Source of the DNA: Rhizomys pruinosus
Lineage: Eukaryota > Chordata > Mammalia > Rodentia > Spalacidae
DNA: 64,000 nucleotides
Assembly: GCA_009823505.1 (NCBI GenBank)
Contig: VZQC01009936.1
Coordinates: 609,865-673,864, forward strand
Reading direction: 5' to 3'
Positions within the stretch are counted from its first letter, which is position 1, and every line of letters begins with the position of its first letter. Position numbers and translations under genes: made by a program. The notes beneath the pieces are model-generated. The model was not told the origin of the DNA. It saw only the letters and a list, made by a program, of their open reading frames with translations, and made no database searches. Positions 56,166 to 64,000 of this stretch are shown piece after piece.

Positions 56166-56445
56166 AGATGTGCACATATATGTGAAGGTGCACTCCTGTG
56201 TGGTGGCCTGAGCTCAGGTCTCTTCCTCTGTCACTCTCTACCATATTTTTTGAGACAAGGCCTCACTAACCCTGGAACTTACCTTTTTGGCTAGACTTGC
56301 CATCCAGCAAACCCCCAGGATCTCCCAGACCCAGTGCTACAGCCACAGAGTCTCACTGCCCAGCTTTTAGAGTGTAGGAGAGCTGAGCTCAGGTTGCTAT
56401 GCTTCTACAGCAACCTCTTCACCAGCTGAGCCCTGTCCCCAGCCC
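56166..56445 (-). mobile_element. B4-type SINE, antisense
   Basis: TACCATATTTTTTGAGACAA, CCCTGGAACTTACCTTTTTG, GCTAGACTTGCCATCCAGCA, CCAGCTGAGCCCTGTCCCCAGCCCC, interrupted by diverged sequence. Confidence 0.7.
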
Positions 56446-56449
56446 CACC

Positions 56450-56530
56450 AAGGAGATCTTGACCTGTTGAGCCTCCTGCCTCCATCTCCTGAGCACTGGG
56501 ATTATATATAGGCTTTGTGCCACCATAAGA
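56450..56530 (-). mobile_element. B1 SINE fragment, antisense
   Basis: AGCCTCCTGCCTCCATCTCC, GAGCACTGGGATTATATATA. Confidence 0.65.
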
Positions 56531-56540
56531 AATATATGTG

Positions 56541-56612
56541 GTGCTGGGATGGAGCCCAAGCCTTCAACCATGCTAGCAAGCACTTTGCCAACTAAGCTAT
56601 ATCTCTAGCCCA
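56541..56612 (-). mobile_element. ID-type SINE, antisense
   Basis: GGTGCTGGGATGGAGCCCAA, ACCATGCTAGCAAGCACTTT, AACTAAGCTATATCTCTAGC read as an inverted ID head. Confidence 0.7.
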
Positions 56613-56764
56613 TGAGTCTATACTTCTGTTAGCTCTTAATTCCTTGTGATGCAGTTAAGTCAGGCCTTGAAATTAGTATCAGCTATTTAAAATTAATATC
56701 AGCTATTCCAAATTTTCTAGCAGAATTGGAGATCATCAAAATAACTGAGATGGAGGATGGCCTC

Positions 56765-56944
56765 TGTATTAGTCACTTTTCTGTTACTGTGATAAACCAC
56801 CATGACCAAGGGAACTTATAACAGGAAGAGTTTATTTGAGCTTACGATTGACAGTTCCAGGGAATCAGGGTCCACTGTGGCGGGAGGCATGGTGGCTGGG
56901 GCTGGAGCAGATAGCAAAGGTTCCCATCTTGCAATGAGCACAGG

Positions 56945-56992
<48 letters not shown>

Positions 56993-57181
56993 CAGAGAGA
57001 GACAGAGAGAGAGAGACTGGAGACTGCAAGACTTGTTAAACTCACTAAGCCCACCCGCAATGATGTACTTCCTCCAGCATGGCCACACCTTCTAAGACCT
57101 TCCAGAACAGTGCCACCAACTGGGGACAAAATATCTGAATACTTAAAGCCTATGGGGGACACTCTCATGCAAACCACCACA
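56765..57181 (-). repeat. 3' LTR (minus orientation) with internal (GA)n expansion
   Basis: TGTATTAGTCACTTTTCTGT to AAACCACCACA. A (GA)n run at 56949-57016 makes it about 50 bp longer than its partner. Confidence 0.88.
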
Positions 57182-58562
57182 TTCCATTCCCTGGCCCCCA
57201 TAGGCTTATGATCATATAAAATGCAAAATGCATTTTGTCCAACCTTAAAAGTCTCCATAGTCTTTACCAGCCTCAATTCTATTCAAAAGTCTATAGTCCA
57301 AAATCTCTTCTGTGACTCAGGCCAATCTCCTAACTGTAAGCTCCTTTAAAATCAAAAGACAAATCATGTACTCCCAATATACAGTGGAACTGAATACACA
57401 TTCCCATTCCAAAAGGGAGGAATAGAGGCATAGTGAGGAAATATGGGACCAAAACAAGACCAAAAACCAGCAGGGCAAATGCCAAGTCCAGTAGCTCCAT
57501 GTGCAATTTCTGGGACTTGACTTCCAAAGGGCTTAGATGACTCAGCTCTTCCAGCTTTGCTTGCAACATACATCTCTTCCTTAGGCTGGTACCACTCCCT
57601 GTATGCAGCTCTCCTTGGCAAATATCTCACAGCTCTGGCATCTCAAATGTCATCTTGGGGTCTCTGCTGCCAACCAGGCTTCATACTCACAGCTTCACAC
57701 AGTGGCCTATCAGGGCCTTCTTTTTTCAGGGATGCCCCTGCTGCACTCTAACTGGCCTTGGCAGCTTTCTGAAACCATGGAAGAAGAACCTATGACTCCT
57801 TCATGCTTGTATCCTTAAAGCCAGCACCACGTGAATGAAACTACTAAGTTTGGCTGCAAGTTTGGGATGGGCCCTGTCCAACTTCAACCACATTTGCAAC
57901 TTTTCTCTGCCCTTTCAGTATTTTCCTTTCAAAAGTTGGAGGCTTAAGTGGGTGTAGTCTTGCCCTGAAGGTACTGTTTCTTTTGTTTACTTGTAAATCT
58001 GGAGGCCTCTCCTGAATCACTTTAATCTCACTTTTTCCATTGTTTACTTGCAAATATCTAGGCCCCTCCTTAATTACTTGAATCTCCTTATCAAAGGGAT
58101 GCTCTCCTTCACATGCCTTGGCCCCACCTTTAATCTTCCTAGTGCAGTTATCAGATCCAAACTGTACATTCTGCATTTCTTTCTGCCCCATCTGCTCTTT
58201 TTCACTGTAGATCTGCACAATTTTTACCATTAATAGCCACGCCACAATTTCTACATTAGGCTATCTTGAAATATCCTCTGCCAAAGACATTAGTCCATTG
58301 CTTTTCAACTTAGCATCAGGCAAGCATTTGGGCTGTGGGCAAACTGCTGCCAGACTCTTTATCAAAATATCCCAGTTGCTGCCTAAGTCTTTATTTTCCT
58401 CTGGAACTACAGTTTTTGCAGCAATGATTTCTTCCAGGCTTCTACTAGAATGGCCCATTAAGCTCTGCTTATAGTAGTCAACAGCTTTTCTAGCCCAAAG
58501 TTCCAAAGTCTTCCACATTTCTCTAAACATCCACATGGTCAGGTTCTTCACAGCCAACAGCC

Positions 58563-58579
58563 CACTCTCTGGTACCAAC
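58563..58579 (-). promoter_or_regulatory. Primer binding site, tRNA-Leu (UAA) type
   Basis: Minus strand TTGGTACCAGAGAGTGG, close to the tRNA-Leu(UAA) complement TGGTACCAGGAGTGGGG. Confidence 0.78.
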
Positions 58580-58582
58580 TAC

Positions 58583-58949
58583 TATATTAGTCACTTTTCT
58601 GTTGCTGTGATAAACCACCATGACTAAGGGAACTTATGAAAGGAAAGTTTATTTGAGCTTACTATTGACAGTTCTAGGGAATCAGGGTCCATTGTGGCAG
58701 GAGGCATGGTGGCCGGGGCTGGAGCAGAAAGCCGAGGTTCACATCTCGCAATGAGTCAAGACAGGAAGTCAAGAGAGAGAGAGAGACTGGAGACCGCAAG
58801 GCATATTAAACTCACTAAGCCCGCCCCCAATGACATACTTCCTCCAGCACAGCCACACCTTGTAAGACCTTCTGGAAACAGTGCCACCAACTGGGGATAA
58901 ATGTCTGAATACTTAAAGCCTATGGAGGACCCTCATTCAAACCACCACA
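58583..58949 (-). repeat. 5' LTR (minus orientation)
   Basis: TATATTAGTCACTTTTCTGT (terminal TG mutated to TA) to AAACCACCACA. Only a short GA run. Confidence 0.88.
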
Positions 58950-58954
58950 GCCTC

Positions 58955-59440
58955 TTCTCATTTTTTTAAGGTGACATCTGATCCCACATCTCTTGTTTCT
59001 AAGCCCAGCCTTACTTACCCTTCCTCATCCCTTCCATCAGAATCCACCCTATACTCAGGACCCTGTCTAAACCATATGGTGTTTCTGTTCTCTTTTGCTG
59101 ACAGCAGTTGTCCTCACAACCCAGTAGCCTGTCTCCAGGTCTCACAGCTTCTGACATTGCACCTCTCCCTCCCCCAAGCCTTTGCGGTATTAGGACAGCA
59201 TTCTCCAGCCACATGTTGGGGTCTGGGCGACCATCAAGGGCAGACTCATTCCTCAGCATGAGCCTTCCTACCCATGCAGACATATCCTACCTTTATTTCT
59301 GGTAAAATAAAAAGACAGGGCAGCAGGAAGTATGTAAGAGCTGGAAGAGAGGGTAAAGGGCCATGAAATCCCCTTCTAGATGCTATACAATCATTAGTTC
59401 ACAACTGTTGTTATCTGTACTGGGCCCATATAAGACTGGC
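58955..59440. other. Mob3b intron, nothing recognised
   Basis: Unique-looking. The 90-96-codon frames have no recognisable domain. Confidence 0.45.
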
Positions 59441-59633
59441 CCTGTCAATAGACATTCAAAGAAGAGGGAAAGGCTCACAGGGCTATAACCCCTGAGTTAT
59501 TGGTTACTTATAGATTCTGGGATGAGGGAAATCTAGTTGTATACCCAGTGTAGAGCCCATCCAGCTCCAACGGAAAACTCCAAACCCATAGTAACAGGTG
59601 GTGCTAGTTCATCACAGTGGGTCACAAAGCAAA

Positions 59634-59666
<33 letters not shown>

Positions 59667-59668
59667 TA
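59441..59668 (+). mobile_element. Rodent L1 3' end with (AAT)n tail
   Basis: CCTGAGTTATTGGTTACTTA, TAGATTCTGGGATGAGGGAA and GGTGGTGCTAGTTCATCACA resemble the sense rodent L1 3' UTR. The tail is (ATA)n at 59633-59665. Confidence 0.7.
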
Positions 59669-60065
59669 AATTATTTTAATGGTAAGACATGGTCAAGATT
59701 AGTGGTTAACAAACCATGATCCTTACCACACAAGCTCTGTGGATGCACTGGGCAGAGCCTGAGTCCAGTTCTCAGAGGCTCCGCTTCATCATCCATTAGA
59801 GCTGCCACATTCTTTTAGCAATGGCCTGACCTCTGTATAGATGGTTCCTGCTGCTAAAGTAAATTGTAAATCTCATGGACTGAGGAAGGTCTAGATTCCC
59901 TCTAGCTCCAGCACACTGTAGATTCATAGTGACACAGGCTGTGATTAAATGTCTGCCTTTTCCTATACTCTGTTCTGGTAGTACAATTATTAAAAAATAG
60001 TTTTGTGCTAGAAATCTATGACTGTGGCTTATTAAAGTGTTTAAGCATAGAAGAACTTCAATTGT
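59669..60065. other. Mob3b intron, nothing recognised
   Basis: Unique-looking. Confidence 0.45.
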
Positions 60066-60310
60066 AAAGGATCCAGAGAGATGGCTCAGTGGGTAAAGTA
60101 CTTGCCACGTAAGCTTGAGGACCTGAGTTTGGTTCTTCAGAATTCTGGTAAAAAGTCAGGCACTGCAGCACACATCTGTGACTCAAGCACTGGGAAGGCC
60201 TAGCTGAATTGGTGGGCTCCAAGTTCAGGGAGAGACCCTGTCTCAAAAAATATTGTGAAGAGCAGTGGAGGAAGGTGTCGACTGGGTCTGGCTGTGAGAC
60301 TGGTCGAGGC
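60066..60310 (+). mobile_element. B4-type SINE
   Basis: CAGAGAGATGGCTCAGTGGG, GCTTGAGGACCTGAGTTTGG, GGGCTCCAAGTTCAGGGAGA, CCCTGTCTCAAAAAATATTG. Confidence 0.85.
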
Positions 60311-61879
60311 ACTTATGGTATCTGAGCCAATGCCAGGAACAAGTCAAGTAAGATAATAGAGCAGCAAGGTACTAGATGTGGGGGAACGCAGGAGGTGTGG
60401 CACCTGCCCTTCGGAAATGCAATGTCCAAGCCTCAGAAGCTCCAAACCTAGGTTACCGAGGCAGGCAGGCCAGGGTCAACATCAGCAGGCAGATCTTGAG
60501 GAATGGAGGTCTGGGAGAGCGGCCACCATGCAGTTCCCACTGAGGCTCTGTAGACAGACAGGCCTTTTCCTTCTAATCAAGGAAATAGCATCTGTAACAT
60601 CTCAGGTGAACTCTCGAGAATTTTAAATGATAGCAACTAATCAGAGCAGGTTCTTAAATCTCAGACAGAGCAGACCCCTTCTAGGAGTAACAGTTTGCTT
60701 TAGGATCATTTGCATTCTTGCTTTACACAGAACATGTGGACAAAAGTTCTGTTATGTTACAGCTTGGTAACACATCACCACCATCTATACTTACAATGTT
60801 ATTTTTTAGAGTGTTATCTTTAAAATCTGTAACTTCCAAGATGAAGTATTCACGTGCATGTGGTTAAAAGTGAGTGCTGACTGGATATTGTATGCTTTAA
60901 ATGAAGCAGCAAAGAATGGCTAACTGATGAGTTGGTGTCTACTTCAGAGCACACTGCTTCATACTGAAGCAACACTGCAGGTCATCCATGACACAAGTAA
61001 CACAGACCATGGCTGTCCTTTTGTGGTCAGTGGTTACACAACTGGAGACAGTGATCCTTCCTCTCCCAGAAACTATCAATAGTCAATAGTTCAGAGGTAG
61101 AGGATTGGGTTCCTTGAGTCCTTCTCCATTCCTTGATGGACTCTGGACAGGGCCAGTCTTTCATGGGCCCAGTGCAGGTAACCACAGTTCTTCTGAGTTA
61201 ATGCTTGTAGTGGTTCTATGGCGTCTAGAGAATGGAAAGCTTCACTTGAGAAGCCCAATATTGGTGCTGACAGGCCCAGGCCATGAGCACCTTTGGTTTC
61301 TGTTTATATATTCCAAACAATAGAGCCTTCAGGGGCCCTGTGCACCACCTCTGCCCCCCAAGAGCTGGTGGAAATTACCAGACAACTCAAAGCACATGTG
61401 GAGGGATTTTATCTCACTAATCTTTGGAAAACATTGGCAGATAGGTTTGGAGTAACATGTTTGGCCACATCCACAGTCAGCTTTCATTTTACAGCCTAGC
61501 GATTGAAGAGGAAGACTCTCATTACGGCTGGTGCGGCCTACGTTCCATGTGCGGCCTAGGGTCTGTGCTGTGGTTTTGACTTTCTCTAGAACTCTTTTCC
61601 CTCAGGTTACGGCAGCCTTGGCATGAGCACTGCAGAGAAGTCTAACTGGTGCTCAGGGCCGAGGGTGTTTCCTTCTGTGTCAGTGGTGTGAGTGTTGGAG
61701 TTACAACAAATTCTCAGACATAATTACTTTATTCAGTTTCCACTCCTGCTGCAGGAGTGCTTGGCATTTTGCATTTTAAATGGCAAAATTCTCATAAACA
61801 TTTCTGTTTCCAAGATGGACAACAGTAACAAAGGGGATTGAATTGGACAAGCATGGGTGTTTTCCTGAAGCACATGTGT
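60311..61879. other. Mob3b intron, nothing recognised
   Basis: Unique-looking. No exon with splice sites and no repeat family identified. Confidence 0.45.
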
Positions 61880-61891
61880 GAGCACTCTCTT

Positions 61892-61938
<47 letters not shown>

Positions 61939-62090
61939 GGGTCTTTTCTCTCGTCCCCCTCTCCTCCTTCTCTCCTTCTCCGCTCTCCCTCGCCTCTCTC
62001 CCTCTCCCCCTCCCCCTCCCCCTCTTCCTCTCTCTCTCTCTCTCCCTCTCTTTCTCCCTCTCCCTCTCCCTCTCTCCCTCTCTCCCACAT
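61880..62090. repeat. (CT)n and CCCTCT-rich polypyrimidine tract
   Basis: About 210 bases almost free of purines on the plus strand. A (CT)n core at 61889-61935 is followed by CCCTCTCC-type runs. The RERERE frames on the minus strand are artefacts. Confidence 0.95.
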
Positions 62091-62259
62091 ACCCACACCC
62101 ATGCACTTATCTTTTTGTAACAGAGCTTCAAGTCTTTGAAATCCTCTTTCCTCAGGGATTTTTTTTTTTTGCATTTGCAAATGAAATTATAAATAAATTA
62201 TTTTTTGAAGATTTTAAAATTTTTTTCTCAAATGAATAACTGTGGGGTTTTTCTCTTTA

Positions 62260-62395
62260 AAAGTTCCTTTAATTGTGGTAAGATACATATCAGATAAAAT
62301 TTAGCATCTTAGCCATTTCCAAGTATACAGATCAGTGGCACTAACTGTACTTACAGTGTCAGACAACCATCACTACAGCCATCTCCAGACCGTCT
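62260..62395 (-). mobile_element. Ancient L1M fragment, antisense
   Basis: TAATTGTGGTAAGATACATA, TTTAGCATCTTAGCCATTTC, CAGATCAGTGGCACTAACTG, CAACCATCACTACAGCCATC match a common old mammalian L1 stretch. Confidence 0.6.
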
Positions 62396-62454
62396 TCTTT
62401 CAAGGTCACTGGGTTTCCCTCTGCTTCTCTGTCTCTTTCTCTCTCTGTCTCTCT

Positions 62455-62755
62455 GTACGTGGTGCATGTATGCATTCATCTGGGTGTGTGCACATGTGTA
62501 TGCACATGAACACCAGACATCAACACCGGGTGGCTTTCTTTCTTCTTGCAGCAGCATCTTCTCAGCTGGGCTGGCAGGCCGATGAGCTATCAGACGAGAC
62601 CCTCTTGTCTCCACACCCATCCCCCCTCTCTGCGGGCTTTAGAGAAGTGTGTCACCATACCCAGATTTTTATGTGGGTGCTGGGGAGTCCAGCTCAGTTC
62701 TTCACACTTGCATAGTAAGCACTTTACTGACTGAGCTCTCTCTCTCCAGACCCTC
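62455..62755 (-). mobile_element. B4/RSINE-type SINE, antisense
   Basis: TG-rich start, GTGTCACCATACCCAGATTT, GGTGCTGGGGAGTCCAGCTC, TGAGCTCTCTCTCTCCAG. Confidence 0.65.
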
Positions 62756-62781
62756 AAGACCAAAGGAAGTACACACTTCCT

Positions 62782-62859
62782 GATTCTAGAACTCAGGAGG
62801 CAGAGGCAGAAGAATCAAGATTTTAAGGTTAGCCCGGGTCCATAGAAACACTCACTCTT

Positions 62860-62890
<31 letters not shown>
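62782..62890 (+). mobile_element. B1 SINE fragment with (CAA)n tail
   Basis: TCAGGAGGCAGAGGCAGAAG, GTTAGCCCGGGTCCATAGAA, then (CAA)n. Confidence 0.7.
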
Positions 62891-62894
62891 AGCA

Positions 62895-63125
62895 ACGTGT
62901 TGGAGAGATGGCTCATCGATTAAGAGCACTGGCTGCTCTTGCAGAGGACCTATGTTTGATTCCCAGCATCTACATGACAGCTAACAACTGTCTGTAAGTC
63001 CAGTTCCATGGGAATCCAATTCCCTCTTCTGACCTCTGCAGGCATTGTGCAACACTGGTGCACTTACACACATTCAAGCAGTAAATTTATACACATAAAA
63101 TAAAAATAATAAAAAAATTAAAAGA
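62895..63125 (+). mobile_element. B2 SINE
   Basis: GTTGGAGAGATGGCTCATCG head, CCTATGTTTGATTCCCAGCA, A-rich tail. Confidence 0.93.
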
Positions 63126-64000
63126 CCAATAGTTTATATTTCTATTGTTGTTTTAGGGGAAATGAAGAAATAATGCAAAAAACAAAAGATGCCTTTTTTC
63201 CTCTTGAGCTGAAGCAGTGCTGCTCCAACTTTCTAGGCATTAGGTAATTTTCCTCTTTTATGAGGAATAAAAGAGAGTGACCACAGTATCATGTACCTTC
63301 CCTTATCATTAATAAGTCTAAGAGTCTACCTTGTAATAACCTTGTAATATCAGAAAAGCAAACTAGGAAGGGAGCCCAGCAAGAAAGAAGTGTTTAACCC
63401 TTTAGGGAAAATTAATATTACTTTCATGGTTCATTAACCATGATTCTAAGAACAAGGAAAGCAGATGCTTTGCCTTTCCCATCGTCTGAGAGTCCTGGCA
63501 GTCTGGGTGTTGTGGACCCTGGTCACTCCTTCCTTGCCTCACCTGTGCATGTCCCCACAAGGATAACTTCACTGCTCTGCAGAGAGAAGAAATGTTTGTT
63601 TCCAGGCTAATTTTGAAAAGATGGGTTAGGGACCTGTTTATAACCTATTGGACTTTAAACCAGAGTTGCCCCCATGGTGGTGGTGGAGACCTTGGGTCTG
63701 CGTGCTGGGTTCTCTGGCCCAAGGGCCATGTGCTCGTCAGTCCTTTCTTCACTCTGCTTTTGAGGTATGGAAGCAAAGACAGCACAGATGTGGTGAGGTC
63801 AGGTTCCCATGAAACCCGAGTCATGGACATTAAAATTTGAATAATCACATGTCAAAGAGTCTTAATTTTTTTAAGACTATTTGAAAATACAGTGGTAAGT
63901 ACAATTTTTGGACTATAGACCATGTAAAGGCAGGTGTAGACTGGATTCAGTCCAGGCATTGTACCTTTTTTGTCCTGGTTATAAAGAAGAAGAAAAAGGA
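63126..64000. other. Mob3b intron, nothing recognised
   Basis: Unique-looking to the window edge. The last Mob3b exon was not found here. Confidence 0.45.

Larger units (their letters stand above)
56760..58954 (-). mobile_element. Full-length non-autonomous ERVL/MaLR-type LTR element, minus strand
   Basis: LTRs at 56765-57181 and 58583-58949 flank a 1.4-kb interior. A perfect 5-bp duplication GCCTC sits at 56760-56764 and 58950-58954. In minus orientation the primer site beside the right-hand LTR is tRNA-Leu-like, and a purine-rich stretch (GGGGGCCAGGGAATGGAA) precedes the left-hand LTR. The interior has two minus-strand frames of 133 and 105 codons (57844-58245, 58261-58578) without any gag, pol or env likeness. 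It belongs to a different LTR family from 8153-10250 but shares the primer class. Confidence 0.87.

Noticed and set aside
57844..58578. Minus-strand frames of 133 and 105 codons as host genes
   Set aside because: They lie wholly between paired LTRs and belong to the retroelement. No known protein likeness.
40463..64000. Last Mob3b exon
   Set aside because: I looked for an acceptor followed by codons for the short KEM...CH end and found none. It probably lies beyond the window.

Overview
This window looks like nuclear DNA of a mouse-like (myodont) rodent. It carries many B1 (7SL-derived) and B2 (tRNA-derived) SINEs, some B4/B3-type and ID-type SINEs, rodent L1 fragments, old mammalian MIR and L1M copies, and non-autonomous ERVL/MaLR-type LTR elements with a tRNA-Leu primer site. 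I could not name the species. The B2 copies do not read like the house-mouse consensus I remember.

Only one protein-coding segment is convincing: a 203-bp internal exon at 40260-40462 (+) of the MOB kinase activator gene Mob3b, with good splice sites on both sides. The preceding coding exons and the short last exon were not found here. The window is therefore best read as about 40 kb of the intron before this exon, the exon, and about 23.5 kb of the intron after it. Nearly all other open reading frames are by-products of tandem arrays or retroelements.

Layout. 1-2935: antisense L1 ORF2 remnant. 2997-7532: short tandem repeats, an old L1 3' end, an ID SINE with a long purine tail and a 26-bp minisatellite. 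7545-12600: a B2, then a full-length ERVL-type element (8153-10250, 5-bp target duplication), a 40-bp minisatellite, a second inverted copy of the same ERVL family broken by nested SINEs, and a 38-bp minisatellite that grew from a unit present twice in the first ERVL copy. 12.4-19.3 kb: MIR, B4, B2, B1 and L1 3' UTR pieces. 19.3-21.2 kb: a 17-bp array, a very uniform 36-bp array and a solo LTR. 21.2-39.6 kb: SINEs, L1 pieces and 44-, 36-, 30- and 41-bp arrays. 39.6-40.5 kb: a 13-copy 49-50-bp array running straight into the 3' splice site of the Mob3b exon. 41-64 kb: more SINEs, arrays of 90, 56, 30 and 56 bp (the last about 1.9 kb long), a second full-length ERVL-type element (56760-58954, minus strand), and simple repeats.

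The most striking feature is the density of minisatellites: about fourteen arrays, roughly 7 kb or 11 percent of the window. One lies on a splice site, one demonstrably arose inside a retroelement, and several end at a single undetermined base, which suggests that their assembled lengths are unreliable. I found no new enzymatic or defence system. The novel observations concern tandem-repeat birth, a templated inverted insertion and possible splicing effects.
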